Source: Stutzerimonas sp. S1 (GTDB taxonomy: Bacteria; Pseudomonadota; Gammaproteobacteria; Pseudomonadales; Pseudomonadaceae). From it: a stretch of DNA of 64,000 bases. The position numbers were made by a program, and so were the translations under genes. The number at the start of each line of letters is the position of its first letter. Position 1 is the stretch's first letter. Where the stretch lies: NCBI RefSeq assembly GCF_025966695.1, contig NZ_JAOEIY010000002.1:372001-436000 (forward strand), in the 5' to 3' direction. This document shows, in pieces, positions 8,847 through 18,836 of the stretch. Under the pieces are notes generated by a model. It was given only the letters and a program-made list of their open reading frames with translations. It did no database searches and had not been told where the DNA came from.

Positions 8847-10105
8847 GGACGATCTCGCTGCAGGGTCGAAGGACTCGGAGAGCTCGCCACAGGTGGCGGC
8901 GGGGTTGGTTCCGCGGCGGGGTCGAGCAGCTGCAGCTTCGGTTTGTGCGCCGGAAACAGGCCGACCAGCTCGGGAAAGTGCCGCAGGAAGTGGAAGATCA
9001 GGAAGGCCAGCGGCGCACGCCACCAGAAGCCGCGCACGATGCGTTCCATCGGTATGCGCCGGCAATGATTCTGCATCAGCTCGTCCAGCTTCTCGTGCAG
9101 CTGGCGATTGAAGCTGTGATCCCGAATGATCAGGTTGGCTTCCAGATTCAGCGACAGACTCAGCGGATCGAGATTGCTCGAACCTACCGTCGACCACTCG
9201 TAGTCGGCCAGCGCCACTTTGCCGTGCAATGGCCGCCGGCAGTATTCGTGAATTTCCACGCCATCGCGCATCAGATAGTTGTAGAGCATGCGCGCGCCGA
9301 ACTTGGCGATCGGCATGTCCGGTTCGCCCTGCAGAATCAGCCGCACCCGTACGCCGCGCCGCGCGGCATTGCGTATCTCACGCAACACGCGATAACCGGG
9401 AAAGAAATAGGCGTTTGCAATCAATAGCCTGGAGCGCGCATCTCGAATCGCCTGCAAGTATTGCTGCTCGATATCGTTGCGGTGTTCGTCGTTGTCGCGG
9501 GTAACCAGCAGCGCCCTGGCTTCGCCGCGACTGATGCCAACATGGGTGTTGGCCGGCTGCGGCGGTCGACGCTGCCACCAGCGCCGCGGCGCCTGTGCCG
9601 GAGCCAGCGCGGAAAGGGCAAAGCGGTGGATGTCATGCACGACGGGACCTTCAACACGCATGGCGTAGTCCTGCTTGGCGGCAGGACCGAAATCGCCCAG
9701 ATGGTCGGCGGAAAAGTTGATGCCGCCGATATAGGCGACTTCGGCATCGACCACGACGATCTTGCGATGCAGCCGGCGAAACACATTGAGGCGGGTGCCC
9801 AGAAAGCGTTTGCCAGGGTCGAACATGTGGATGCGGATACCGACGCGGGTCATCGCGGCGACGAATTCCCCGCGCAGATCCGCCGAGCCGTAGCCGTCCA
9901 CGGTGATATCGACCGTGGCGCCATTCTCGGCGGCGCGGATCAGCGCCTGCTGCAGCTCGGCACCGACCTTGTCCTCGAAGAGGATGAAGGTTTCCAGCAG
10001 CACCTCCTTTTCGGCCTTGGCAATCGCCTCGAATACGGACGGGAAGAACTCCTCGCCGTTTTCCAGCAACTGCAGTCGATTTCCGTCTCGCCAATGGAAT
10101 TTCAT
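8843..10105 (-). CDS. clsB: Cardiolipin synthase B (phospholipase D family)
   Basis: 420 aa with two PLD catalytic motifs: [23 protein letters not shown] in the N-terminal half and [20 protein letters not shown] in the C-terminal half, both of HxKx4D type. It condenses phosphatidyl groups to make cardiolipin, with phosphatidylethanolamine or phosphatidylglycerol as partners in the family. There is no N-terminal membrane hairpin, as in ClsB and unlike ClsA. Both ends overlap neighbours by 4 nt (ATGA) with ybhP upstream and ybhN downstream, so the three genes form one transcriptional unit. Confidence 0.93.
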   Translation of the reverse strand: MKFHWRDGNRLQLLENGEEFFPSVFEAIAKAEKEVLLETFILFEDKVGAELQQALIRAAENGATVDITVDGYGSADLRGEFVAAMTRVGIRIHMFDPGKRFLGTRLNVFRRLHRKIVVVDAEVAYIGGINFSADHLGDFGPAAKQDYAMRVEGPVVHDIHRFALSALAPAQAPRRWWQRRPPQPANTHVGISRGEARALLVTRDNDEHRNDIEQQYLQAIRDARSRLLIANAYFFPGYRVLREIRNAARRGVRVRLILQGEPDMPIAKFGARMLYNYLMRDGVEIHEYCRRPLHGKVALADYEWSTVGSSNLDPLSLSLNLEANLIIRDHSFNRQLHEKLDELMQNHCRRIPMERIVRGFWWRAPLAFLIFHFLRHFPELVGLFPAHKPKLQLLDPAAEPTPPPPVASSPSPSTLQRDRP

Positions 10106-10905
10106 AGATGTATCTCCACCGCCAGGGGCAGATGATCCGACAAGTGTGTCCAGGGTTTGTTGCCGAGAATCGTCGCGCGGTGGCTGGTGGCGTTACGCAC
10201 GTAGATGCGGTCCAGGCGCAGCAGCGGCCAGCGTGCCGGGAAGGTCTTGGCGACCTGCCCCTGGGAAACGGCGAATACCTCATGCAGGCCGGCGCAACGG
10301 TCCAGCGTTTGCGTCGCCTTCAGTCGCCAGTCGTTGAAGTCGCCGGCCACTACCACCGGAGCGCCTTCGGGCAGCGAGTCGAGCAGATCGCAGAGCAGCG
10401 CCAGCTGCTGCTGACGATGAGCTTCACGCAAGCCCAGGTGGACACAGATGGCGTGGAACTCCTCATGGCCGGGCACCTGCAGCACGCTGTGCAGCAGGCC
10501 GCGGCGCTCCGGACCGGCAATGGAAACGTCGAGGTTCTCGTAGCGCAGGATCGGGAATTTCGACAGCAGGGCGTTGCCGTGATCGCCGTCCGGGTACACC
10601 GCGTTGCGGCCGTAGGCGAAATCGGTCCAGATACTGTCGGCGAGGAATTCGTACTGCGGCGTCTGCGGCCAGTTGTGAAAGCGCAGCGCATGCTTCTCGT
10701 GCGTGCCCAGGACTTCCTGCAGGAACACAATGTCCGCCGACACGGCGCGCACCGCTTCGCGCAGTTCCGGCAGGATGAAGCGGCGGTTCAATGCGGTGAA
10801 TCCCTTGTGGGTGTTCACGGTGAGCACATGGACCGAATGGACGGCGGTGGACAGGTGCGCATCCAGATCGCTGCTGTCGAGTACATGGTCTTTTTCCAGG
10901 GTCAC
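10102..10905 (-). CDS. ybhP: Endonuclease/exonuclease/phosphatase-family protein YbhP
   Basis: 267 aa with the EEP fold signature: [12 protein letters not shown] near the N-terminus, FLQEVLG (catalytic Glu), [10 protein letters not shown] (catalytic Asp/Asn) and the terminal [10 protein letters not shown] (Asp-His). Members act on nucleic acids or phospholipid and inositol headgroups; in this operon a lipid-related phosphodiesterase role is attractive but unproven. The start is GTG at 10905 with GGAAGGAG about 8 nt upstream. It overlaps the stop of the DUF72 gene as GTGA, which is strong evidence for this start and for coupled translation. Confidence 0.9.
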   Translation of the reverse strand: MTLEKDHVLDSSDLDAHLSTAVHSVHVLTVNTHKGFTALNRRFILPELREAVRAVSADIVFLQEVLGTHEKHALRFHNWPQTPQYEFLADSIWTDFAYGRNAVYPDGDHGNALLSKFPILRYENLDVSIAGPERRGLLHSVLQVPGHEEFHAICVHLGLREAHRQQQLALLCDLLDSLPEGAPVVVAGDFNDWRLKATQTLDRCAGLHEVFAVSQGQVAKTFPARWPLLRLDRIYVRNATSHRATILGNKPWTHLSDHLPLAVEIHL

Positions 10906-11819
10906 GCTAATGCTCCTTCCAACTGGCCCGGCGTGGTTTCCAGGTCTTGCTCCAGGTCCAGACGGCGCAGCAACTGGCGTGCGTCGTACGGAGCCCGGAC
11001 CTTCACATCGTTATCGAAGTAGCAGTACACGTCGCGGGCCCGCCGCCGCGGCGGCTTGCGCGGGGTGATGAGTTGCGCGTCGTCCGGTTGCGAGCCGTTG
11101 CTCCAGCGACGGATGCGCCGGCTCCAGGCGTCCAGCGCCTGCTCGGTGTAGCCGCTGGTATACAGCTGCTCCGCGCCATGCAGACGGATGTAGACGAAGT
11201 CGCTGGTGAGGTCCTCGCGGTAAGGCCACTTGCCGGCGGTATCGGCGACCACCAGTGCCACCCGGTGTTTGCGCAGCAGGGCGACGAAGCTGGCGTCGAC
11301 GAAGCTCTCATGGCGGATCTCCACGGCATGGCGCAGCCGCCGTTTGCGGTCGATCTGCAACAAGCTCCGCCCGGCCATGCGGGGTTCGCAGCCCTTGGCG
11401 ATGGCCAGGGCAGCCGCGGTATCGTGGGGCAGCTGGGCGAGGAATGCCTCGAAGGTGTCCGGCTCGTACCGGAACGATGGCGGGAACTGCCAGAGCAGCG
11501 GCCCCAGCTTGTCGCGCAAGGCGAAGATCCCCGAGGCAAAGAAGTTGGCGATGGGCTTTTCCACCTCACGCAGGCGCTTCACATGGGTGATGAAACGTGG
11601 CGCCTTGACGCTGAAGACGAAACCCGGCGGCGTCTCGGCATACCAGGAGGCATAGCGCTCCGGTGTCTGCAGGGCGTAGAACGATCCATTGATCTCGATG
11701 CTGCTGACCGCCCGCGAGGCGAAATGCAGCTCGTCCTTCTGCTTAAGGCCTTTGGGATAGAAATCCCCGCGCCAGGGCGCGTAGCGCCAGCCGGAAATGC
11801 CGATGTGAATGCCTGCCAT
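10902..11819 (-). CDS. DUF72 domain protein (YecE family)
   Basis: 305 aa. It begins with the family signature [19 protein letters not shown] and contains [53 protein letters not shown] and [11 protein letters not shown], all typical DUF72 blocks in order of a TIM-barrel-like fold. The biochemical function is unknown. The ATG at 11819 is chosen because the family block starts immediately after it; the longer open frame to 12317 is the shadow of the upstream dehydrogenase. Downstream it is translationally coupled to ybhP, so it belongs to the same stress/envelope unit. Confidence 0.9.
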   Translation of the reverse strand: MAGIHIGISGWRYAPWRGDFYPKGLKQKDELHFASRAVSSIEINGSFYALQTPERYASWYAETPPGFVFSVKAPRFITHVKRLREVEKPIANFFASGIFALRDKLGPLLWQFPPSFRYEPDTFEAFLAQLPHDTAAALAIAKGCEPRMAGRSLLQIDRKRRLRHAVEIRHESFVDASFVALLRKHRVALVVADTAGKWPYREDLTSDFVYIRLHGAEQLYTSGYTEQALDAWSRRIRRWSNGSQPDDAQLITPRKPPRRRARDVYCYFDNDVKVRAPYDARQLLRRLDLEQDLETTPGQLEGALA

Positions 11820-11836
11820 CGTCCGTCTCGTTCCGT

Positions 11837-13102
11837 CTAGCGCGGGTTTTGCGGCGCGGTCGGGTCGCTTGCCGGAAAGGTCTCGGCGATCGCCTCGTCG
11901 AGTTTCTCCTCGCCCTGACGAGAACCGCCGCTGGCCGCTGAGGTACTCGCCTGCGGCTGCAGTTGGACCTTGATCCAGCCGTTGTCGCGGCGGTCGAATG
12001 CCTCGAACGCGGCGATCGCATCCGCCATCGGCTTGACCTGGGTGAGGATTTTCGCCGGGTCGATTCGGCGCGCCTGGATCATCTCGATCAGCCGCGGGAT
12101 GTACTTGCGGTGGTGGCAGTTGCCCATGTTGATGGTGATGTTCTTGTTCATCGCCATGCCGATGGGAAAGCGCATGGCCTCGGCTGGGTAGACGCCGATG
12201 ATCGACAGGGTGCCGGCCTTGGCCAGACTCTGTACGGCCCATTCCAGGGCTTGCGCCGGCGCGTTGCCGGGTTGCCACTGCGAGTCGCTGGCCGGGGCCG
12301 CATCCGCCCCGTTGCAACAGCTATGCTCGGCGTCCACCCCGACCGCATCGATCACCCGATCGACGCCAATGCCGCCAGTGAGCCGTTTCAGGGTCTCGAC
12401 CGGCTCCTCGCGGGTGAAGTCAATGATCTCCGCGCCCTGCCGCTGGGCGGCGCGCAGCCGGTCGGGGTACTGGTCGATCGCGAACACGCGCCCGGCGCCG
12501 AGCAGTCTCGCGCTGGCGATGGCGAACTGGCCGACCGGGCCGCAGCCGTATACCGCGACGGTGTCGCCGGTGCCGATTTCAGCCATCTCGGCACCGAAAT
12601 AGCCGGTGGGGAAGATGTCCGAGAGCAGGATGGCCTGGTCGTCGCTGATCTCGCTCGGCAGCTTGACCAGACCGATATTGGCGAAGGGAATGCGCGCCTT
12701 TTCCGCTTGCAGCCCATGGAAGGCGCCGGTGGCAGCAGGACCACCGTAGAACGCGGTACCGGCTTCCTTGCCGTTGGGGTTGGCGACGTCGCACTGGGCG
12801 AAATAACCGGCCCGGCAGTACGCGCAGTTGCCGCAGGCGATGGTCGACGGGATGACCACGCGGTCGCCGATTTGCAGGTTGCGCACATCCTCTCCGAGCT
12901 CTTCGACGATACCGACGCCCTCGTGGCCGAGAATCGTGCCCGGCTGCATGCCGCTGACGGTGCCGCGCACGAAATGCAGATCGGTACCGCAGATGGCAGA
13001 GGCAGTGATGCGCACGATGGCATCGGTCGGGGCCTGGATGCGCGGTTCGGGCACATCCTCCAGACGTATGTCGCCAACGGCGTGATAGACAACAGCTTTC
13101 AT
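11837..13102 (-). CDS. Zinc-dependent alcohol dehydrogenase (formaldehyde-dehydrogenase-like MDR family) with a C-terminal FPASDP tail
   Basis: 421 aa. Catalytic zinc ligands C38 (AICGTDLH) and H60-E61 (GHEG), four structural-zinc cysteines C90, C93, C96 and C104, and the NAD loop VYGCGPVGQFA are all present. The overall pattern fits glutathione-independent formaldehyde-dehydrogenase-like enzymes. Two oddities: an insertion around residues 250-280 with a CC pair, and a C-terminal extension ending EKLDEAIAETFPASDPTAP. That motif is common as a tail or stand-alone segment in bacterial stress proteins and is not part of the dehydrogenase fold. ATG 13102 starts the canonical MKAVVYH. The gene is first in the minus-strand unit leading to ybhN, 17 bp before DUF72. 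Confidence 0.9.
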   Translation of the reverse strand: MKAVVYHAVGDIRLEDVPEPRIQAPTDAIVRITASAICGTDLHFVRGTVSGMQPGTILGHEGVGIVEELGEDVRNLQIGDRVVIPSTIACGNCAYCRAGYFAQCDVANPNGKEAGTAFYGGPAATGAFHGLQAEKARIPFANIGLVKLPSEISDDQAILLSDIFPTGYFGAEMAEIGTGDTVAVYGCGPVGQFAIASARLLGAGRVFAIDQYPDRLRAAQRQGAEIIDFTREEPVETLKRLTGGIGVDRVIDAVGVDAEHSCCNGADAAPASDSQWQPGNAPAQALEWAVQSLAKAGTLSIIGVYPAEAMRFPIGMAMNKNITINMGNCHHRKYIPRLIEMIQARRIDPAKILTQVKPMADAIAAFEAFDRRDNGWIKVQLQPQASTSAASGGSRQGEEKLDEAIAETFPASDPTAPQNPR

Positions 13103-13340
13103 GACTACTCCGTTACGCACGTCGAGCCAACGCAACAAGGTCGCTCGACGGCTTCGCTGGTAGGTTCGTGACGGCCGCTATAACGAGGGCTGCCGCCGAT
13201 AGCGGACACCCCGTGCCGGCTACAGGCGCGGCAGGGCCGGTTCCGGCGCAGCGCGTTTTCTCAGCGAGCGCATCTATTCCGACTGGTGCCGAATGTGGCG
13301 GTTCATCTTTTTTTACGCCTGGTCAGGCGTATGGCAGGTG

Positions 13341-14261
13341 TCAGCGTGGCGCCAGACTCCAGGGCGCCTCGCCGGAGAAGACCTCGACCAGGTAGTCGAT
13401 CATCGCCCGCACCTTGGCTGGCGGGCGGCGCTCGGGCGGGTAGAGCACGTACACGCCACCCAGTTGCAGGGTCGGCTGGTCCAGTTCCAGCGCGACCAGC
13501 TCACCGCGGCGCAGCGCGTCGGCAACGATGAACTGCGGCTGGTAGATCAATCCCTGGCCACCAATGGCAGCGGCGACCAGGGCATCGCCATTGTTGGCGA
13601 GCAGGTCGCCCTGCACAGTGACTCTCAGATTACCGTCCCGGCCGAATCGCCATTCGCTACTACCGACCACGGACGACAGGGTGTAACCCAGGCAATTGTG
13701 CTGGGCCAACTCGGCGACCCGGCGCACCATACCGCGCTGTTCCAGATAGCTCGGCGCGGCGCAGACCAGCATCGGACAATCGGCCAGTCGCCGGGCCTGC
13801 AACGGACTGTCGGCGAGCCGGCCGATACGTACGGCCATGTCCCAGCCACCCTCCAGCAGATCGACCTGGCTGTCGGTCAACCCCAGCTCCACCTTGACTG
13901 CCGGGTGGCGCCGGCTGAAGGCCGGCATCACTGGTGCGAGGTAATGCGTGCCGAACGAAAGTGGCGCGTTCAGTCGTAGCAGGCCCGTAGCGTCGACCCG
14001 TTGCGAAGCGACGCTGGCTTCGACTTCGTCGATTTCCGGGAGGATGCGTTGGCAGGCTTCCAGGTAGTGATGACCGGCTTCGGTCAGGCTCAAGCGGCGC
14101 GTGGTCCGGTGAAACAGCTTGACGCCCAGGCGAGCCTCCAGCGCATCGACATGCTTGGTGGCCATTGCCGGCGACATGCCCAGGTGTCGGGCGGCCGCCG
14201 AAAGACTTCCAGCGCTGGCCGCACGTACGAAAACGCGCATTCCGGTTAGGCGGTCGAGCAT
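13341..14261 (-). CDS. LysR-family transcriptional regulator
   Basis: 306 aa. The N-terminal winged helix (residues 1-60) contains the helix-turn-helix SLSAAARHLGMSPAMATKHVDALEARLGVKLFHRTTRR. The rest is the periplasmic-binding-like effector domain, including WDMAVRIGRLADSPLQARRL, typical of the CrgA/AaeR-like subgroup. It is divergent from the dioxygenase gene at 14365 with about 100 bp between start codons, the usual arrangement of a LysR regulator and its target. The inducer is unknown. Confidence 0.92.
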   Translation of the reverse strand: MLDRLTGMRVFVRAASAGSLSAAARHLGMSPAMATKHVDALEARLGVKLFHRTTRRLSLTEAGHHYLEACQRILPEIDEVEASVASQRVDATGLLRLNAPLSFGTHYLAPVMPAFSRRHPAVKVELGLTDSQVDLLEGGWDMAVRIGRLADSPLQARRLADCPMLVCAAPSYLEQRGMVRRVAELAQHNCLGYTLSSVVGSSEWRFGRDGNLRVTVQGDLLANNGDALVAAAIGGQGLIYQPQFIVADALRRGELVALELDQPTLQLGGVYVLYPPERRPPAKVRAMIDYLVEVFSGEAPWSLAPR

Positions 14262-14364
14262 TTGATTTCCTACTGGCAGTACGAACTGTTAGCGAATTTT
14301 GCTGGGTTCTGGCGTTCTTGAGTGTAATTCATACTGCACGCATTCAATCCGCTGGAGCCATGCC

Positions 14365-15186
14365 ATGACTGCCACCACCTGCAAGCCGCCGCGCATGCCG
14401 ACACTGTTCGTACCGCATGGAGCGGGGCCGTGTTTCTTCATGGACTGGAATCCACCAACCGCCTGGAACGCCATGGCCGAATTCCTAAAGGGCATCGCCG
14501 CCAGCCTGCCGGCGCGTCCGCGGGCCATCGTGATGATTTCCGCGCACTGGCTGCAGCCGGCATTCAGCGTCACCAGCGCAGCGCGCCCGGAGCTGATCTA
14601 TGACTATTACGGTTTCCCGGCACATACCTATGAGTTGCGTTACCCCGCGCCGGGTGAGCCGGAGCTGGCTGCACGCATCGCCACGTTGCTCGGCCAGTCA
14701 GTCCTGGCGGCCACCGAGGACCCGCAGCGCGGCTTCGACCACGGCATGTTCATCCCGCTGAAGCTGATGTTCCCGCACGCGGATATTCCGGTGGTGCAGC
14801 TGTCGTTGCGCAACGATCTCGATCCACTGGCGCACATCGAGGCGGGGCGGGCGCTGGAACCATTGCGCGATGAAAACATTCTGATCGTCGGCAGCGGTAT
14901 GAGCTTCCACAACATGCGCGGCTATGGCGACGCCCGCTTCGGCCCGATATCGAGTGAGTTCGACCGCTGGCTCAGTGCCGCCGTGGAAGCGCCACCCGAG
15001 CAGCGCGACGACGCCCTGCAACGCTGGGAGCAGGCGCCTGCCGCGCGGCTCTGTCACCCGCAGCGAGCAGAAGAGCACCTGCTGCCATTGCTGGTGGCGG
15101 CCGGCGCGGCGGGGGCTTCCCGCGGCCGCAAGGTGTTTGCTGACAGGGTCATGGAAACCACGCTGTCGGCCTATCGCTTCGACTGA
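14365..15186 (+). CDS. DODA-type extradiol ring-opening dioxygenase (YgiD/4,5-DOPA dioxygenase family)
   Basis: 273 aa. Iron/zinc-ligand histidines are visible in FVPHGAGPCFF (near residue 18), ISAHW (near 55) and GFDHGMFIPLKLMFP (near 125), with GSGMSFHNMRGY later. These are the LigB/DODA superfamily positions. Members cleave catecholic rings; YgiD acts on L-DOPA in vitro. The ATG at 14365 gives the family N-terminus TLFVPHGAGP; the overlapping ATG at 14360 is out of frame. It is the likely target of the divergent LysR regulator and is followed 28 bp later by a DUF2218 gene, probably cotranscribed. Confidence 0.9.
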   Translation: MTATTCKPPRMPTLFVPHGAGPCFFMDWNPPTAWNAMAEFLKGIAASLPARPRAIVMISAHWLQPAFSVTSAARPELIYDYYGFPAHTYELRYPAPGEPELAARIATLLGQSVLAATEDPQRGFDHGMFIPLKLMFPHADIPVVQLSLRNDLDPLAHIEAGRALEPLRDENILIVGSGMSFHNMRGYGDARFGPISSEFDRWLSAAVEAPPEQRDDALQRWEQAPAARLCHPQRAEEHLLPLLVAAGAAGASRGRKVFADRVMETTLSAYRFD

Positions 15187-15214
15187 GGCATCCACCTTCA
15201 TCAAGGAAATGCAC

Positions 15215-15496
15215 ATGCACACCACTGACGCGCGGATCGTCGCAGCGAACCCAGACAGGTTGATCAAACGCCTGTGCAATCACTGGCGTCACAAGTTTCC
15301 GGTACAGCTGAACGAGCACGGCGGTGACATCGAACTGCCTATCGGCCAGTGCAGTCTGCGTGCGGGAGAGGGTTGGCTGGATGCCCGCTTGCAGGCCAGC
15401 GATCCGGAGCAACTGCAGCGCCTGCAGACGGTGGTCGCCGATCATCTGGTGCGCATGGCAGGTGATGAGCCGCTGGAGATCGCCTGGCAGCACTGA
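15215..15496 (+). CDS. DUF2218 domain protein
   Basis: 93 aa small protein matching the DUF2218 pattern: DARIVAANPDRLIKRLCNHWRHKFPVQ at the N-terminus, a GGDIELPIGQCSLRA strand region, and LQTVVADHLVRMAGDEPLEIAW at the end. Function is unknown; the family often has conserved histidines and sits beside siderophore or redox genes. Two in-frame ATGs lie at 15209 and 15215. The AAGGA box at 15203-15207 is too close to the first, so 15215 is preferred. Confidence 0.8.
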   Translation: MHTTDARIVAANPDRLIKRLCNHWRHKFPVQLNEHGGDIELPIGQCSLRAGEGWLDARLQASDPEQLQRLQTVVADHLVRMAGDEPLEIAWQH

Positions 15497-15528
15497 AGCT
15501 AGTGTTCGGATGAAAAGGCGAGCTGCCG

Positions 15529-16386
15529 TTACTTCTCGCTCAGCGCGAAGTTCGGCAGCGAGTTCACCGGCCGATCGAAGCGGAACGGGATGGATACCAG
15601 TGCTTCGCCGTGTGCCTTCTGCACCACGAAGTGCAGGTGTGGCCCGGTGCTGCGGCCGGTGTTGCCGGATTTGCCGAGCAAGGTGCCGGTCTTCACCCGT
15701 TGCCCGGGCTTGACCTGCACCGAACCGCGTTGCAGATGCAGGTAGGCACCATGAGTGCCGTCGTCATGCCGGACCCGTACATGGTTGCCGGCAGGGTCGG
15801 GAAAGCGTCCGCCCTGGCTGTTGCGTACCTTCACCACGGTGCCCTCGCGTGCGGCGATGATTGGCGTGCCCACTGGCATGGCGATATCCACGGCATAGCG
15901 ACCGCGCGGTGAGTTATGGCTGAAGTCGCCGCCGGCGCCCTGGGAAATGCGGAACGGGCCGCCTTTCCATGGCAGGGCATAGGCATGGCCGCCGACGTTG
16001 CCCCGCTTGCCGGGTTCCGGCGAATAGATCAGGCCGTAGCTGAAGGTGTGTCGGTACATCAGCGGATAGCCCGCCTGGCGCTTGCGCAATGTGGCGATGC
16101 GGAGCTGACTGTTGGCCGGCACGGTCTTGCGAATCACCCCCTTGCCGACGCCGGCGACGTTGACCATGCGCGTCAGGCGCAGGGTCACTTCCACCGGCAC
16201 ATCCAGCGTATTGCTGACGACCATCGCTTTGCCGTTGCCGGCGCGCTGGATGAGCAGGCGCACGTTACCCGCTTTGGTGGCGGTGGCGCTCTGCTTGCTG
16301 GCGGCGCTGGAGGCGAAGAGCGGGGTGCTGACTGCAGGACCCAGTGCCAGCAACGCCGTGCAGAGAAAAAGTCTGAATGAGAGCAT
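15529..16386 (-). CDS. Secreted M23-family metallopeptidase (LytM domain)
   Basis: 285 aa with an N-terminal signal peptide (cleavage near residue 25). The C-terminal LytM domain (about 140-260) has zinc ligands H157 and D167 (FSHNSPRGRYAVDIAMP) and H250/H252 (TGPHLHF), with H217 in AYLHL. The intact HxH and HxnD set suggests an active peptidoglycan endopeptidase rather than a scaffold. The residue 40-120 region is a beta-rich N-terminal domain. It is convergent with the DUF2218 gene and no hairpin separates them. Confidence 0.9.
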   Translation of the reverse strand: MLSFRLFLCTALLALGPAVSTPLFASSAASKQSATATKAGNVRLLIQRAGNGKAMVVSNTLDVPVEVTLRLTRMVNVAGVGKGVIRKTVPANSQLRIATLRKRQAGYPLMYRHTFSYGLIYSPEPGKRGNVGGHAYALPWKGGPFRISQGAGGDFSHNSPRGRYAVDIAMPVGTPIIAAREGTVVKVRNSQGGRFPDPAGNHVRVRHDDGTHGAYLHLQRGSVQVKPGQRVKTGTLLGKSGNTGRSTGPHLHFVVQKAHGEALVSIPFRFDRPVNSLPNFALSEK

Positions 16387-16601
16387 CGTCTGTGATCCGT
16401 CACGTAAAGGGATTGCTGCCGCTGCCGGCAGGACATTCCGCCAGTTCGTGAATGGCGCGTTGGGGTTGGGACTGATCGGCGAGCGCCAGGTTCACTACCG
16501 CACGTCGCGCAATGCAACGATTGTCCTGCGCCGGTAGCAATCGGCAGGAGCAGGGCGGTGCGACACCATCGACGGCGTTCGCTGCCGGGATGTGGCCCCG
16601 A

Positions 16602-18755
16602 TCAGTCCTCTTCCTTGATCAGCTCCAGCAACAGCAGCGAGCGGCCGGTGACGGCATATTGCGCGCCGAAATCGAAGCGCTCGGGGCGCGCGGTGGGGTT
16701 GTTGGTATCCACCAGCCGATTCCAGTAGATCCCCTGTGCCACGTCCGGGAGGGTGAAGTTCACCAGGTCATGATGAGCGTTGACGATGATCAGCAAGGTC
16801 GCGTCGGAACCGGCGCGGCGGATGCCGGTGGGTTGGGCGCGGCCGTCGAGCAGCATGCCCATGCAGCGGTTGTGTGCGCTTTCCCACTGCTCGATGGTCA
16901 TCTCTTCGGCGTTCGGTGCCAGCCAGGTGACGTCCTTGACGCCTAGTTCCTCGTTGTAGGCGCCGACCAGGAAACGGCCGCGGCGCAGCATCGGGAAGCG
17001 CTGGCGCAGGCGGATCAGCTTGCGCACGAAGGCCAGCAACCCGTAGCTGTCTTCGCTGATATCCCAGTTCACCCAGCCGATTTCGCTGTCCTGGCAGTAG
17101 GCGTTGTTGTTGCCATGCTGGGTGCGAGCGAACTCGTCGCCGGCCACGATCATCGGCGTGCCCTGGGAGAACAGCAGCGTGGCGAAGAAGTTGCGCATCT
17201 GCCGGTAACGCAGCGTATTGATTTCCGGGTCGTCGCTCGGCCCTTCAACGCCATGGTTCCACGACAGGTTGTTGTCACTGCCGTCGCGATTGCCCTCGTC
17301 GTTGTCTTCGTTGTGCTTGTCGTTGTAGGACACCAGGTCCTTGAGGGTGAAGCCGTCATGGGCGGTGACGAAGTTGATTGAGCTGAACGGCCGGCGTCCG
17401 CGTTCGTTGAACAGGTCGCCGGAGCCGGTCAGGCGACTGGCGAAGTCGGCCAGCTGGCCGTCATCGCCCTTCCAGAAGGCCCGTGCCGTGTCGCGGAATT
17501 GATCGTTCCACTCCGCCCAGCCCGGTGGGAAACCGCCCACCTGATAGCCGCCAGGACCGCAGTCCCAGGGCTCGGCAATGAGTTTGGTCTGCGCCAGGAC
17601 CGGGTCCTGGCGGCAGGCGACGAGAAAGCTATGGCGCTCGTCGAAGCCGTCGTGTTCACGGCCGAGAATCGTCGCCAGGTCGAAGCGAAAGCCGTCGACG
17701 TGCATCTCTTGCGCCCAGTAGCGCAGCGAATCGGTGACCATCTGCAACACGCAGGGGTGGCTCATGTCCAGCGTGTTGCCGGTGCCCGAATCGTTGATGT
17801 AGTAACGCCTGTCTTCTGGCATCAAGCGATAGTAGGTGGCGTTGTCGATGCCGCGCATGGAGAGCGTCGGACCCAGCTCGTTGCCTTCGGCGGTATGGTT
17901 GTAGACCACATCGAGGATCACCTCGAGGTCGGCGTTGTGCAGGTGCGCGACCATTTCCTTGAACTCGCTGATCTTGCCGCTGGCCAGGTACTTCGGGTGC
18001 GGGGCGAAGAAGGCGATGCTGTTGTAACCCCAGTAGTTGGTCATGCCCTTTTCCAGCAGATGCTGGTCTTGGACGAAGGCATGGATCGGCAGGAACTCGA
18101 TTGATGAGACGCCGAGTTTGCGGATGTAGTCGATGACCTCCGGTGTCTTGAAGCCGGCGAAGGTGCCGCGCATCTCTTCGGCGACGGCGGGATGGCGCAT
18201 GGTGTAACCGCGCACGTGGGTTTCGTAGATGATCGTCTTGTCCCACGGCACCCGCACCGGATGGTCGCGGCCCCAGGTGAAGGCTGGGTCGATAACCTTG
18301 CACTTGGGTACGAAGGGGGCGCTGTCACGCTCGTCGAAACTGAGGTCGCCATCCGGGTGACCGATGGTGTAGCCGAACAGTGCCTCGGACCAGCGCAGCT
18401 CGCCCACCAGCTGCTTGGCGTAGGGGTCGATCAGCAGCTTGTTGGGGTTGAAGCGATGGCCGGCTTCCGGTTCATACGGCCCGTAGACGCGGTAACCATA
18501 GATCTGCCCCGGATGAGCATCGGGCAGATAGCCGTGCCAGATCTCGTCGGTGTATTCAGGCAATTCGATGCGCTCTATTTCGGTTTCGCCAGATGCATCG
18601 AACAGACACAGCTCGACCTTGGTGGCGTGCGCCGAGAAGATCGCGAAATTCACCCCCAGCCCATCCCAGGTTGCCCCGAGGGGAAACGGCAGTCCCTCGC
18701 GAATCCGTGACGGAGTCATGACCTGTGGAGCGGGGTTCTTTTGCTTACTGCTCAT
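16602..18755 (-). CDS. glgX: Glycogen debranching enzyme GlgX
   Basis: 717 aa, normal length. An N-terminal CBM48 (PFPLGATWDGLGVNFAIFSAHA) is followed by a GH13 barrel with VILDVVYNHTAEG, the catalytic nucleophile Asp in VDGFRFDLATIL, acid Glu in LIAEPWDCG, and FVTAHDGFTLKDLVSYNDKHNEDN. It hydrolyses alpha-1,6 branches left by glycogen phosphorylase. ATG 18755 has GGAG 6 nt upstream; the longer frame to 18794 lacks family similarity. It is the last gene of the glgA-treZ-malQ-treY-DUF2934 operon, 81 bp after DUF2934. Confidence 0.96.
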   Translation of the reverse strand: MSSKQKNPAPQVMTPSRIREGLPFPLGATWDGLGVNFAIFSAHATKVELCLFDASGETEIERIELPEYTDEIWHGYLPDAHPGQIYGYRVYGPYEPEAGHRFNPNKLLIDPYAKQLVGELRWSEALFGYTIGHPDGDLSFDERDSAPFVPKCKVIDPAFTWGRDHPVRVPWDKTIIYETHVRGYTMRHPAVAEEMRGTFAGFKTPEVIDYIRKLGVSSIEFLPIHAFVQDQHLLEKGMTNYWGYNSIAFFAPHPKYLASGKISEFKEMVAHLHNADLEVILDVVYNHTAEGNELGPTLSMRGIDNATYYRLMPEDRRYYINDSGTGNTLDMSHPCVLQMVTDSLRYWAQEMHVDGFRFDLATILGREHDGFDERHSFLVACRQDPVLAQTKLIAEPWDCGPGGYQVGGFPPGWAEWNDQFRDTARAFWKGDDGQLADFASRLTGSGDLFNERGRRPFSSINFVTAHDGFTLKDLVSYNDKHNEDNDEGNRDGSDNNLSWNHGVEGPSDDPEINTLRYRQMRNFFATLLFSQGTPMIVAGDEFARTQHGNNNAYCQDSEIGWVNWDISEDSYGLLAFVRKLIRLRQRFPMLRRGRFLVGAYNEELGVKDVTWLAPNAEEMTIEQWESAHNRCMGMLLDGRAQPTGIRRAGSDATLLIIVNAHHDLVNFTLPDVAQGIYWNRLVDTNNPTARPERFDFGAQYAVTGRSLLLLELIKEED

Positions 18756-18836
18756 GAAAACTCCGTAGCGGGCATGAGGGGGACGCCCCGGCACATGCGG
18801 GGGCGGTCAAGGTCGGGACGCGTATGCGGCGGCTGC

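Noticed and set aside
17656..18303. Long shadow frames inside glgX, treY, malQ and other GC-rich genes (for example 17656-18303 and 19850-20890)
   Set aside because: They run antisense or out of frame in strongly supported genes and carry repetitive Arg/His/Gln composition typical of GC-rich shadows.
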